DNA from: Defluviitaleaceae bacterium
GTDB lineage: Bacteria > Bacillota > Clostridia > Lachnospirales > WQUN01
DNA length: 21,648 bases
Assembly: GCA_009782245.1 (NCBI GenBank)
Contig: WRKK01000353.1
Span: forward strand, 1 to 21,648
Reading direction: 5' to 3'
Made by a program: the position numbers and the translations under genes. Below the pieces are notes generated by a model. That model worked only from the letters and a program-made list of their open reading frames with translations, made no database searches and was not told where the DNA came from. Every line of letters starts with the position of its first letter. The first letter of the stretch is position 1. This document shows positions 12,588 to 20,921 of this stretch, piece after piece.

Positions 12588-14384
12588 CTATATCAACTGC
12601 GAATGATATATCTCCTGATAAGTAGTACATTTTGCCATAAGTTCGCTGTGGCTACCAAACCCGACAACTTGCCCTTCGTCTAGCACTAGAACGTACGGCA
12701 AATTTATTACTGAAGATATTCGTTGCGTTATCATAAGGCAAGTTGGGGCGGGGTTTATCGCATTAACCGCCGCCATTATTTTGGATTCGGTTTCTACGTC
12801 CACGGCACTTACGCAATCGTCCAGTATTAGTACGCTAGATTTTTTCAGCAAAGCCCGTGCAATGCCGATGCGTTGCCGCTGCCCGCCCGATAAATTTACG
12901 CCTTTTTGCCCAATAACTGCGTTGTAGCCGTCTGGGATTTCCGTTATAAAATCGTGGGCACAGGCGGATTTTGCGGCTTGTTCGATTTCTTCGGCGGTGG
13001 CATCGAATTTGCCCATTTTTATGTTGTCGGCGATAGTGCCGTAAAATAGCGTGTTTTGCTGGGCTACATAAGCTACCAAACTGCGGAGGTCTGCGGCGTT
13101 TTCGGTGGTAATGGGCGTTTCGGCTATTTTTACCGTTCCGCTTGTCGGAAAATAAAACCCTGGAATAAGCTGAACTAGCGACGTTTTGCCAGATCCTGTC
13201 GAGCCGATTATGCCTAACGTTTTGCCAGCAGGCAACTTAAACGAAACATCTTGTAAAATGGGCTTGCTCGCCGTTTTGTTGTAGTGAAAAGTAACGTTTT
13301 CAAACTGTATGCTTGGCGGTGCAAAATTTGCGGTGCTGTCAACCGTGTTTTGGGATTTTTGGGAATTTTCCAAACTACCCAAACTTTCTAAATTACCCAA
13401 ATCTTCCAAATTTTCAAAATTAACCAAATTTGTAATGTTGTCCGATTCTTCCGATAAAACCTCGCCAATCCGCTCGGCGGACGCTTTTGCACGTATCAAC
13501 TGCTGATACACCATAAAAATTGTGCCCATCGAGAACATGATTTGGTTCATGTAGTTAATAAATGCGATTATTTGCCCAACGTTCATTTCTTGGGCGGCGA
13601 CCCAATCTCGTGCCAGCCACAGCGATGCGACCAGCCCCATATTTATTGTAAACGAGATAATCGGCTGGAACACGCCAGTTACCCGCATTGCCGTCGTTGA
13701 TGCCGCCGCAAGATTACTGTTGGAATCGTCAAAACGGGCGGTTTCCTGCGTAAATGTGTTGTACGCCTTAACAACACGCACTCCCGACAAATATTCCCGT
13801 ATAACCGAGTTATTTCGGTCGAGAGCCTGTTGCATACGGTTAAACAGCGGAAACCCGACTTTCATGCTGATGTACATTAACACGCCAATAATCGGCGTTA
13901 CAGCAATAAGCACGATCGCAAGCCGAAAATTCAGCAAAAGTGTCATACTAAACGCACCAATCAGCACAAGCGGCGATTTCACGAAAATTCGCATCATACC
14001 GTTTGTGAACATCACCAAATGCGAAGTGTCGTTTGTAAGCCGAGTTATTAGTCCAGCGGTTTCCTTTTTGCCCAATGTTTCAAAGGAAAAGCTGTTTATT
14101 TTGGCGAAAAGCCCTAGCCGCAAATCAGCACCAAAACTTTGCGAAACCCTGCTAGAGATAACGCACCGCACCACCGCACAAGTCGCCAATAAAGCGGTTA
14201 CTAGCAACATTAAGCCGCCCAGCCGCAAAACCACGTCCATATCGGAATTTTGCACACCCAAATTGATAATCTGTGCCACAATAGTGGGCTGCAATACGTC
14301 AAAAAAAGCCTCAAAAGACAAAAAGGCAATGGCAATCAAAATAGATTTTTTGTATTTTCGCCAATATGGAAAAATATGCGACAA
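12588..14384 (-). CDS. ABC exporter half-transporter with degenerate ATPase site (TM287 type)
   Basis: 598 residues. Six membrane helices (about 15-310) are fused to one nucleotide-binding domain (358-598). Walker A GSTGSGKT is at 394-401 (K400), Q-loop Q442, intact LSGGQ at 498-502, Walker B VLILDD at 518-523. The catalytic glutamate position is Asp (D523) and the H-loop histidine is Gln (Q554, in ITQRISS). These two changes mark the degenerate partner of heterodimeric exporters such as TM287/TM288 or BmrCD, which cannot work alone. No partner gene with a canonical site is in the window. The linker 322-342 is a tripeptide repeat. Start is TTG at 14384, the only usual codon near the family N-terminus; GAGAG lies about 11 bases upstream. 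The substrate may be a drug or peptide. Confidence 0.9.
   Translation of the reverse strand: MSHIFPYWRKYKKSILIAIAFLSFEAFFDVLQPTIVAQIINLGVQNSDMDVVLRLGGLMLLVTALLATCAVVRCVISSRVSQSFGADLRLGLFAKINSFSFETLGKKETAGLITRLTNDTSHLVMFTNGMMRIFVKSPLVLIGAFSMTLLLNFRLAIVLIAVTPIIGVLMYISMKVGFPLFNRMQQALDRNNSVIREYLSGVRVVKAYNTFTQETARFDDSNSNLAAASTTAMRVTGVFQPIISFTINMGLVASLWLARDWVAAQEMNVGQIIAFINYMNQIMFSMGTIFMVYQQLIRAKASAERIGEVLSEESDNITNLVNFENLEDLGNLESLGSLENSQKSQNTVDSTANFAPPSIQFENVTFHYNKTASKPILQDVSFKLPAGKTLGIIGSTGSGKTSLVQLIPGFYFPTSGTVKIAETPITTENAADLRSLVAYVAQQNTLFYGTIADNIKMGKFDATAEEIEQAAKSACAHDFITEIPDGYNAVIGQKGVNLSGGQRQRIGIARALLKKSSVLILDDCVSAVDVETESKIMAAVNAINPAPTCLMITQRISSVINLPYVLVLDEGQVVGFGSHSELMAKCTTYQEIYHSQLI
13369..13431 (-). 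repeat. 9-base tandem repeat in the ABC exporter linker
   Basis: Seven degenerate units of about TCCAAATTA on the plus strand. On the minus strand it encodes NFE NLE DLG NLE SLG SLE in the linker between the membrane and ATPase domains. Confidence 0.8.
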
Positions 14385-14432
14385 ATTGGAACCAACTCTC
14401 TTTTTAATTTTTGGTGTTTTTTAGTCTTGGTA

Positions 14433-14461
14433 AGTTTAACATGGTTTTGGGGGAATGTCAA
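14433..14461 (-). promoter_or_regulatory. Promoter of the ABC exporter gene
   Basis: Minus strand: TTGACA (plus 14456-14461), 17-base spacer with CCCCCAAAACCA, TAAACT (14433-14438) preceded by TGT. The spacer resembles those of the island promoters. Confidence 0.6.
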
Positions 14462-14469
14462 GTTTTTAT

Positions 14470-14496
14470 TTGCAATAAAATTATAAATGTGATAAT
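14470..14496 (+). promoter_or_regulatory. Promoter of the HNH restriction gene
   Basis: Extended -10 TGT then GATAAT (14491-14496), with a possible -35 TTGCAA (14470-14475) at a short 15-base spacing. Divergent from the ABC exporter promoter, whose -35 is nine bases away. GAAAGG precedes the ATG at 14535. Confidence 0.5.
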
Positions 14497-14534
14497 ATGT
14501 ATGGGAAATTACTAACCATCAAGAAAGGTACAAA

Positions 14535-15269
14535 ATGCTAAATATTGAAGATATAATAGAAATTCGCAAAGCCACAAAACGAACAGGCTACGAAATAGTT
14601 TTCCCAAACAATCAAATTATTTGGCTAGTCAAAAGAAGAACCATCGTTGCTATTTTGTTGCTGATAAAACATGAATACTGCTCGGAAGCCGATTTGGCGG
14701 GGGCTAATAGCCGACTTCAAGACTTGAAAAAGTCGGTTGACAAAAAAATAAACCCAGTCTGGATACAGGATAGATACGGCGATGCAAATAAGCCATTTAG
14801 CGAATTATGGACAGAAGAGGGATTTTCTTGTATATATGCGGAAAAAATACAGGGCAATAGGCAATATGTCTTAAAAAAGGCTGACCATATGCAGTTGTTT
14901 AACGAAAATGCCAAACCTTTCCGCAAGCAACTGGCTTTGGAGGAAAAATCACAAATATTACTAAAACAAAATGGAAAATGCAACATTTGTGGTGCTGTTT
15001 TAAGGGAAAAAGTTTTGCCGCATACATTCTCCAAAGATAGAGTGCGTATGGAGTTTGACCATAGGAAACCAATCGACCGTGGCGGCGGCAGTTCCTTGGA
15101 AAATTATCAAGCACTTTGCCATTATTGCAATAAATCCAAGCGGCAAATGTGTTTTGTTTGCGGACTCGAAAATTGCTCTCCGAAATGTGCCTTGGTAAAC
15201 CCCGAGGTGCAAAATATTGTGCAATCCACAATGGAAAATGTGTGCGATAGAATAACCAAACGAAATTAA
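14535..15269 (+). CDS. HNH-type restriction endonuclease (type II candidate)
   Basis: 244 residues. Residues 1-125 include a possible winged-helix-like region (RRTIVAILLLIKHEYCSEADL). The nuclease part is a zinc-bound HNH: C149 and C152 (CNIC), D175-H176 in RMEFDHRKPIDRGGGS with H176 the likely general base, N190 (SLENYQALC), C195 and C198 (CHYC), then a second cysteine cluster (C206, C209, C214, C218) that may bind another zinc. The gene runs tail to tail with a C5-cytosine methyltransferase and their stops overlap by three bases, which makes a restriction role likely. The recognition sequence cannot be read from the protein. It has its own promoter next to that of the ABC exporter. A homing or repair HNH protein is the less likely alternative. 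Confidence 0.82.
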   Translation: MLNIEDIIEIRKATKRTGYEIVFPNNQIIWLVKRRTIVAILLLIKHEYCSEADLAGANSRLQDLKKSVDKKINPVWIQDRYGDANKPFSELWTEEGFSCIYAEKIQGNRQYVLKKADHMQLFNENAKPFRKQLALEEKSQILLKQNGKCNICGAVLREKVLPHTFSKDRVRMEFDHRKPIDRGGGSSLENYQALCHYCNKSKRQMCFVCGLENCSPKCALVNPEVQNIVQSTMENVCDRITKRN

Positions 15270-16279
15270 GCAGACAATATTTCTTGCATAATTGCGGCGA
15301 TAACGGGCGGACATACTGCGTTTGCAAGTTGCTTTATGCTGTCGGTTCGTGATACAGAAAATTGGAATGTTTCTGGAAATCCCATTAAGCGTTTAATCTC
15401 TGGCAAGCTGATATGTCGGCGTTCTTTGGCTAAAACGGGTATCATTGCACCGCCGCCGCTATTACTTACAGCAAACGTAGGAAATTGCCCGTCAAGAGAA
15501 TACGCCCTTATTCCGCTTGACCTTATTTGAAATATGCAGTCCGCCAATTCGCAATTAGCACTAACACGCTCCAAATTAACGCGCGTTTTAGGCGGCACAA
15601 AAGACAATTCGGCAATGCTCTTTTTGTTGGTATAATAATCAATATACTCCTCCCATTTTTTAGATATTGGAATAGAGTTTTCGCCAGCAATTAAAATTTC
15701 CCTAATCGTTTTTGTTTTGCCGTTACTTTTGGGAAATGCGAAATGGATTTTGCCAAAATTTTTATTGCAAAAAGCTACAATGTAAAGGCGTGGGCGGCTT
15801 TGTGCCAATCCAAAATTCGCACTATCCAAAATGTCATAGTATACGGAATATCCCAATTTTGCGAGGTGTGCAATTATGGCAGACAATGTACGCCCTTTGT
15901 TGTGGCTTTTCAGATTAGGTACGTTCTCCAAAAATATTATTTTGGGCTTTTTGGCGGCTATTATGTCCAAAATTTTGAAGATTATTTGCCCACGATCGTC
16001 GCTAAAACCTTGCCTAGCACCTGCAATAGAAAACGGTTGACACGGAAACCCCGCACACAGCATATCAAAATCAGGTAATGCGAAATTTTGCACATTAAAA
16101 ATATCCCTAGAATCAAAATTGTCGTTGAAATTTTCTTGATAGGTTTTTTCGCATTTGCTGTCAATTTCATTTTTGTATACACATTCAAAATAAGGGCTTG
16201 TTTGGTTTATTCCCAAACGAAATCCGCCTATTCCTGTGCAAAATTCGGCGTAGGTCATTTTTATGGGTTGGCTGGGCAT
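15266..16279 (-). CDS. DNA (cytosine-5)-methyltransferase of a type II restriction-modification system
   Basis: 337 residues, short but complete. Motif I is FCTGIGGFRLG at 13-23 (SAM binding), motif IV GFPCQPFS with catalytic C80, motif VI FLENVPNL at 117-123 (the E of ENV), motif VIII QSRPRLY at 160-166, and motif X LANAVCPPVIAAI close to the C-terminus. The variable target recognition domain lies at about 200-280. It methylates C5 of a cytosine in the site cut by the neighbouring nuclease and protects the host. The ATG at 16279 is preceded by AAGGAG at good distance. It is transcribed from its own promoter at 16336-16364, opposite to the nuclease gene, so timing may rely on promoter strength or antisense overlap. 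No controller gene is seen. Confidence 0.95.
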   Translation of the reverse strand: MPSQPIKMTYAEFCTGIGGFRLGINQTSPYFECVYKNEIDSKCEKTYQENFNDNFDSRDIFNVQNFALPDFDMLCAGFPCQPFSIAGARQGFSDDRGQIIFKILDIIAAKKPKIIFLENVPNLKSHNKGRTLSAIIAHLAKLGYSVYYDILDSANFGLAQSRPRLYIVAFCNKNFGKIHFAFPKSNGKTKTIREILIAGENSIPISKKWEEYIDYYTNKKSIAELSFVPPKTRVNLERVSANCELADCIFQIRSSGIRAYSLDGQFPTFAVSNSGGGAMIPVLAKERRHISLPEIKRLMGFPETFQFSVSRTDSIKQLANAVCPPVIAAIMQEILSA

Positions 16280-16335
16280 TGTGTACTCCTTAATCCTTAA
16301 ATTTAGGGTTCAAATTCAAAAAATATTGCGGAATT

Positions 16336-16364
16336 ATGGTAACACAATTTTGGTCAGTTGTCAA
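16336..16364 (-). promoter_or_regulatory. Promoter of the methyltransferase gene
   Basis: Minus strand: perfect TTGACA (plus 16359-16364), 17-base spacer, TACCAT (16336-16341, four of six) preceded by TGT as an extended -10. The leader is about 50 bases. Confidence 0.6.
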
Positions 16365-16408
16365 TGTCCCAAAAAAATAAAAATCAAAAATAAAAATCCA
16401 AAAAAAAC

Positions 16409-16437
16409 TTGACAATCCCAAAAACATTTGCTAAACT
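16409..16437 (+). promoter_or_regulatory. Promoter of the small membrane protein/GerMN/comEC run
   Basis: TTGACA (16409-16414), 17-base spacer ATCCCAAAAACATTTGC, TAAACT (16432-16437) preceded by TGC. A perfect TATAAT overlaps at 16437-16442 but is 22 bases from the -35, so it would act only as an unusual or alternative -10. Confidence 0.55.
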
Positions 16438-16459
16438 ATAATTATCACTAAACAAAGCA

Positions 16460-16485
16460 CCCAAAATACCCAAAATACCCAAAAC
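16460..16485 (+). repeat. 9-base tandem repeat in the leader of the small membrane protein
   Basis: CCCAAAATA repeated twice, plus a third unit broken after CCCAAAA. It is in the untranslated leader, between the promoter and the GAAAGGAAA ribosome binding site. Confidence 0.8.
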
Positions 16486-16499
16486 GAAAGGAAATTATT

Positions 16500-16853
16500 A
16501 TGACATACCAAGATATTATTTTTGCAGCTATATTAGCGCTAGTCTTAACATGGCTTATAAGGGGAATTGCGAAATTCCTTTCTTTTGCTGCCACGCGCAC
16601 TACTATTATCCCCTACAAACAGGTGGACTTTGAACTGATTATAACCAAATGTCATATGCTTTTCCCCATAGAAAGCCTTTATTTTAAGGGAGACACGTTC
16701 TCGCGCGGAATGGGCGTTAGGGTTGAAACCGAAAGAACCAGCATAGAAGCCACTTTTGTCGGCGTTAATAAAAATAATATGGTTGGCTTTATAACGCCAG
16801 ATTGCGTAATATCCCACGAATTGGACATTATCGAAGAAATAATCAAGCTATGA
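16500..16853 (+). CDS. Small single-pass membrane protein of unknown function
   Basis: 117 residues. An N-terminal membrane helix (about 5-25, IIFAAILALVLTWLIRGIA) is followed by a soluble domain of about 90 residues with strands (FELIITKCHMLFPIESLYFK, SIEATFVGVNKNNMVGFITP) and an acidic C-terminal helix. There is no lipobox. Positive residues after the helix suggest that the soluble part is cytoplasmic. I do not recognise the family. The ATG at 16500 follows GAAAGGAAA at good distance. It is the first gene after the promoter at 16409 and is probably cotranscribed with the GerMN gene 34 bases downstream. Confidence 0.7.
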   Translation: MTYQDIIFAAILALVLTWLIRGIAKFLSFAATRTTIIPYKQVDFELIITKCHMLFPIESLYFKGDTFSRGMGVRVETERTSIEATFVGVNKNNMVGFITPDCVISHELDIIEEIIKL

Positions 16854-16887
16854 CCCCAATACAATCCAATGCGAAAAAGGTGAAAAA

Positions 16888-17832
16888 ATGAAAAGTAAAA
16901 TCAAAAGTTTCAAGAAAAAAATATTTGTAACATTAGGATTGCTAGTGTTTTTAACGGCTGTTGCTGTTGGCGGCTGGTTTTATTTGCAACCAAACGGCTA
17001 TACCGTGTACATCTATCAATTTGACACCCGCACAAACAGGCTACAGCCCGAGCGCCGCACCGTGCCAGAGGCCACCGTTGAAAGCATGATTCAAACTACT
17101 GTGCTAAAACTTTACGAAACGCCCCAAAACTCCTTTTTACGCCGCACTATTCCCGCCGACCTCGCTATAAACGAGATTGTTGTCCGTGGCAACATAATGG
17201 AAATTTCGTTCCCAGCCAGCTACAACGATATGCAACCCTACGAAGAGGGGCTTTTTAAGGCGGCATTGGCACAAACAATGACAAACCTGCCGTTTATCGA
17301 CATTGAGGGCTTGATTATTTTTGTCGATGGCGAAGAGCTGCAAAACTCTTTTGAAGAGCCGTTTGGCTTGCTAACGCAAAACAGAGTGCTTGTCAACCAA
17401 AATATTATGCCCATGCGTGTGGTTTCGCAAACTATTACGCTCTACTTTGTGGACGAAACCGCAACCGAACTGCTCTCCGAAAGCCGCACAATAGAACGCC
17501 CCGACGGCGTATCGGTATATCAAGCCGTCATTGAAGAATTAATCAACGGGCCAGATAGCACGGGGCTAATCGCAACAATTCCGTCAAACGCTCGCATTTT
17601 GGACATTCGCACCGAGGGCGGCATTTGCACAATAAACTTCAGCGAAGACTTTGTTGCCGCTTTTCAAGGGCATCAACTTTTGGCGGATTTAACCTTGCAA
17701 TCGATAGTCCGCTCGGTAACGGAAAACGTCAGCACTATAACCAGTATCCAGTTTTTGGTGGAATCCGAACGCCGCGACACATTTAATGGTGTGCCTTATT
17801 TTGACACGCTATTTACAGCAGACGAAATTTAG
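16888..17832 (+). CDS. Protein with two GerMN domains, membrane-anchored
   Basis: 314 residues: basic N-terminus, one membrane helix (about 12-32), then two GerMN-type domains (about 38-160 and 175-300). Each has the pattern of a strand with VYIYQF or TLYFVDE, the helix with VESMIQTTVLKLYETP or VYQAVIEELINGPD, the turn IPxxxxI, and a strand ending ISF or INFSEDF. GerM in Bacillus is a spore-envelope lipoprotein needed for the channel between mother cell and forespore and for germination; here there is no lipobox cysteine, so anchoring is by the helix. The link to sporulation comes from the family. AAAAAGGTG lies before the ATG; comEC starts five bases after the stop. Confidence 0.85.
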   Translation: MKSKIKSFKKKIFVTLGLLVFLTAVAVGGWFYLQPNGYTVYIYQFDTRTNRLQPERRTVPEATVESMIQTTVLKLYETPQNSFLRRTIPADLAINEIVVRGNIMEISFPASYNDMQPYEEGLFKAALAQTMTNLPFIDIEGLIIFVDGEELQNSFEEPFGLLTQNRVLVNQNIMPMRVVSQTITLYFVDETATELLSESRTIERPDGVSVYQAVIEELINGPDSTGLIATIPSNARILDIRTEGGICTINFSEDFVAAFQGHQLLADLTLQSIVRSVTENVSTITSIQFLVESERRDTFNGVPYFDTLFTADEI

Positions 17833-17837
17833 CCGCT

Positions 17838-19895
17838 ATGACGACCGAACTTTTCAAGCGACCCATTGTAATTGCACTATTCTTTTTGGTTGCGGGAATT
17901 TTATCCGCCAGATATTTAGTGCCTTTTTTACCCTTTTCATCAGACATAATTTTAACCGTTGGAATTTTTGCGGCGGCACTATCGGCTTGTGCCGTGATAA
18001 ACCATTTTATGAAATATCCGCCGATTTTTTTGTGTGCTATATTAACCGTTGCTGGCTTTTTGGGAACGCTCCACAATTTGGCGGATAATGTTGTGCCAGG
18101 CGACAACATTACTTTTACTGGCGTTGTACAAGATTCTCGGTACACGAGTGCAGGCTGGCAGCGGCTTGTTGTTTTGGCGGACGAAGGCATACAAAACGGC
18201 GGAAATATCCACGCTGCAGAGGGTGCGTTGTTGCTTACGTTTTTATCGCCAGAATATCCCGTTGACATTGGTCAGCGAGTAGTGCTAACAGGCGATTTGC
18301 ACGAACTCTCCCAGCCGACAATACCAGGCGCGTACAACGAATTTATAACACAACGGGCGCAAGGCATTTTGGCACGGTTTAACGCAAGATCCGCCGAAAC
18401 TTTCGGCACATATATGAATCTCACGAGAATAACATTTTTGGTACGCAACCGCTTAGCAGACGTTTATTCCGCCGTTTTGCCCTATCGAGAGGCTCGGCTT
18501 ATCCAATCTATCGTGTTGGGCGAACGCCCCGATGTGGACGATCCCGTTGTTGGTATGTATCGCGCGGCGGGGATTTACCACTTGATGGTGGTTTCTGGCT
18601 TGCATTTGTCCATTTTGATGATGGCAGTTAGTGTTTTATTGGAAAAAGTGCTGAACAAGCGAACGGCGGGCATTACGGCACTTGTTATCATGCTTGCGTA
18701 CGTTTTTATGACGGGCGCGGGAATATCCACCGTGCGGGCTTTTACTATGGCGGCGGTTGCCGTTTTTGCCCGTATACTTTACCGCGACCGCGACGGGGCA
18801 ACAACCGTTTCGTTTGCGTGTTTGCTGTTGTTGCTTTATCAGCCGCTAAATTTGTTTAGCATAGGCTTTCAGCTTTCGTTTGGCACAGTTTTTGGCTTGG
18901 TTCTGCTAACCGAGCCAACCGAACGGGGCTTGGCAAAATTGGCGAAAACGCTAAAATTTGAAAAAGTCCTAAAACCTGGCGTGTTTCGGCAACTTTTGGC
19001 TTATAATATCGTCGCAACCGTTTCCACGTATCCCATTTTGGCGTACCATTTTTCCTATATTTCCAGCTATAGCGTGATAATTAACATGATAGTTGCACCA
19101 ACGGTTGTGTTGCTGGTTGTTGTGGGGCTGTTGGTCGGCTTGGTTGGGCTTGTTTCCATGGGATTGGCGGCGTTTATGGCGGGTGTGATATATTTTATTT
19201 TGCAATTTTACGAATTTGTTGTTAGATTTTTCTTGGCGCTGCCTGGTGCGGTGCTGCTTATCGGCAATCGGGGCTTTTTGGCGACCATTATGGCGTTGCT
19301 TACAATGCTGGCTTTTGGCTATATGTTTAGCGGATTTAGCGGACTAACCGAAGACGACAATATTTTTGCAAAACGTGGCAAAGTTTTAGCACTATCTGTT
19401 ATAATATTGGTGGCGGCGGTGTTTTTCAACGAACTAGAGCGGCGAAACTTTAATTTTACCGATTTGCAGATAAACAGCTATGTTTTCCACGGCTCGGGCG
19501 TTTCGGTGGTGGTGAACGGCGGCGGCAACAATCGCATTTTAGGCACAAATACGGGCGCAACAACGCTTATCCCCTATCTCGATTACAGGGGCACAGAAAA
19601 AGCAACCGCCGTATTTGCAACAACTGCCCAAACCCAGCATATTATGGGCTTAATAGAACTCGCCGAATCCAACCGCATAGCCGCACTTTACATCTTAGAT
19701 ACCATAAACCTAAACGCTGGGCTAGGATTGCGGTTGCAAGTGGCGGCAGCAAGCCATTCAACGCCAATGCACATTATTAGTAGTGCCGATATTGTCAACG
19801 TTGGCAATTTTACAATAAATTTTTTGGGCGACACGCCGCTAATACTACAAGTGTCGTACGACGAACACTCTATTCAGCTGGGAGGGTTGGGCTAA
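17838..19895 (+). CDS. comEC: ComEC/Rec2-family DNA uptake channel with degenerate beta-lactamase domain
   Basis: 685 residues. Two N-terminal helices (DUF4131 region) and an OB-like part (about 85-150) precede the Competence domain (about 215-510), with the typical RLIQSIVLGERPDVDDPV and YHLMVVSGLHLSILMM, then many membrane helices. ComEC carries single-stranded DNA through the membrane during natural transformation. The C-terminal domain (about 535-685) has the outline of the metallo-beta-lactamase domain, but its metal ligands are lost: the position of HxDxDH reads TAQTQH (596-601), and the DVGQGD strand is replaced by VFHGSG (549-554). Nuclease activity is therefore unlikely. No clear Shine-Dalgarno is seen before the ATG, which lies five bases after the GerMN stop, so coupling is likely. 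Confidence 0.9.
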   Translation: MTTELFKRPIVIALFFLVAGILSARYLVPFLPFSSDIILTVGIFAAALSACAVINHFMKYPPIFLCAILTVAGFLGTLHNLADNVVPGDNITFTGVVQDSRYTSAGWQRLVVLADEGIQNGGNIHAAEGALLLTFLSPEYPVDIGQRVVLTGDLHELSQPTIPGAYNEFITQRAQGILARFNARSAETFGTYMNLTRITFLVRNRLADVYSAVLPYREARLIQSIVLGERPDVDDPVVGMYRAAGIYHLMVVSGLHLSILMMAVSVLLEKVLNKRTAGITALVIMLAYVFMTGAGISTVRAFTMAAVAVFARILYRDRDGATTVSFACLLLLLYQPLNLFSIGFQLSFGTVFGLVLLTEPTERGLAKLAKTLKFEKVLKPGVFRQLLAYNIVATVSTYPILAYHFSYISSYSVIINMIVAPTVVLLVVVGLLVGLVGLVSMGLAAFMAGVIYFILQFYEFVVRFFLALPGAVLLIGNRGFLATIMALLTMLAFGYMFSGFSGLTEDDNIFAKRGKVLALSVIILVAAVFFNELERRNFNFTDLQINSYVFHGSGVSVVVNGGGNNRILGTNTGATTLIPYLDYRGTEKATAVFATTAQTQHIMGLIELAESNRIAALYILDTINLNAGLGLRLQVAAASHSTPMHIISSADIVNVGNFTINFLGDTPLILQVSYDEHSIQLGGLG

Positions 19896-20891
19896 ATGCA
19901 GGATATAAAAAACGATTTTAAGACGGGGCAATTTAAGCCAGTATATTTGCTGTATGGCGAAGAACTTTTTTTGGTGCGACATTACGCCAATTTATTTTTG
20001 GAAAAATTGGTCAGCGAAAAAACGATGAACAGCGATGTTTTTGACGGCAAAGATTTTGAAATATCCGCCGTAATAGATGCCGCCGACACGTTCCCGTTTT
20101 TGGACAACAATCGGATAGTTTACATAAAAGATTCCAATTTGCTAAGCACAGGCCGCAAAGACGACACAGAAAAGTTGACAAAATACTTGCCAAATATTCC
20201 AAAATCAACTATAATAGTTTTTGTTGAAACAGCGGTAGACAAGCGGAACAGGCTATACAAGCAAGTTGCGGCACAGGGCAGGGCAATCGAATTTCAAACG
20301 CCAAGCGATTCCGAGTTGACAAAATGGCTGGCTAATATTTTCAAAAAAAATGGCAAGCAAATATCCGCCCCGCTGTTGCAAAAAATTTTAAGCACCGTGC
20401 CAAAAGGCATGGACGCAATATATTCCGAGGCGGACAAAATAGCCGACTTTTTGGGCGACCGCACCACCGTAACCGAAACCGATATTGACGAAATTTGCAC
20501 AAAATCGTTGGAGGCCCGCATTTTTGACCTTGTAGCGGCTGTTTGCAACGGGCAAACAGAAAAAGCTCTGGTTTTGTACCACAATATGCTAGTCGCCAAG
20601 GAGCAACCCATTGTAATTTTGGTAATGATGGCGCGGCAATTTAGGCTCGTTTTGCAATGTAAATCTTGTGCAGACCAAAAAATGCAGCCCCGCCAAATTG
20701 CCGCAACGCTTGCCCTACGGGATTTCATTGTGCGGGAATGTTTACAGCAAGCAAAAAAATTCACGCAAACCCGCCTAGTTTCCGCATTGCTGGATTGCCA
20801 AGACACCGACCATCGCATAAAAACGGGCTTAATTACCGCCGAATTGGGCGTAGAGTTGCTTATAGTTCAATATTCAATCAACAATGTGTAA
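19896..20891 (+). CDS. holA: DNA polymerase III delta subunit
   Basis: 331 residues, the usual length. Delta opens the sliding clamp inside the clamp-loader complex. The N-terminal AAA-like domain opens with QFKPVYLLYGEELFLVRHYA; the YGEE/D element is typical. FPFLDNNRIVYIKDS follows, and the C-terminal collar domain includes MARQFRLVLQ and the final helices. The ATG directly follows the comEC stop, with GGGAGG about 12 bases upstream inside comEC. The comEC-holA order is widespread in Firmicutes, which supports both calls. Confidence 0.92.
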   Translation: MQDIKNDFKTGQFKPVYLLYGEELFLVRHYANLFLEKLVSEKTMNSDVFDGKDFEISAVIDAADTFPFLDNNRIVYIKDSNLLSTGRKDDTEKLTKYLPNIPKSTIIVFVETAVDKRNRLYKQVAAQGRAIEFQTPSDSELTKWLANIFKKNGKQISAPLLQKILSTVPKGMDAIYSEADKIADFLGDRTTVTETDIDEICTKSLEARIFDLVAAVCNGQTEKALVLYHNMLVAKEQPIVILVMMARQFRLVLQCKSCADQKMQPRQIAATLALRDFIVRECLQQAKKFTQTRLVSALLDCQDTDHRIKTGLITAELGVELLIVQYSINNV

Positions 20892-20921
20892 TTTGTTGCA
20901 CCTAAAAAAGGAGATGCCGCC

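Noticed and set aside
13720..14424. 234-residue plus-strand frame
   Set aside because: It is fully antisense to the ABC exporter, whose motifs are unambiguous.
16437..16442. Perfect TATAAT as the -10 of the 16409 promoter
   Set aside because: The spacing to TTGACA is 22 bases; TAAACT at 16432 with 17 bases and a TGC extension fits better.
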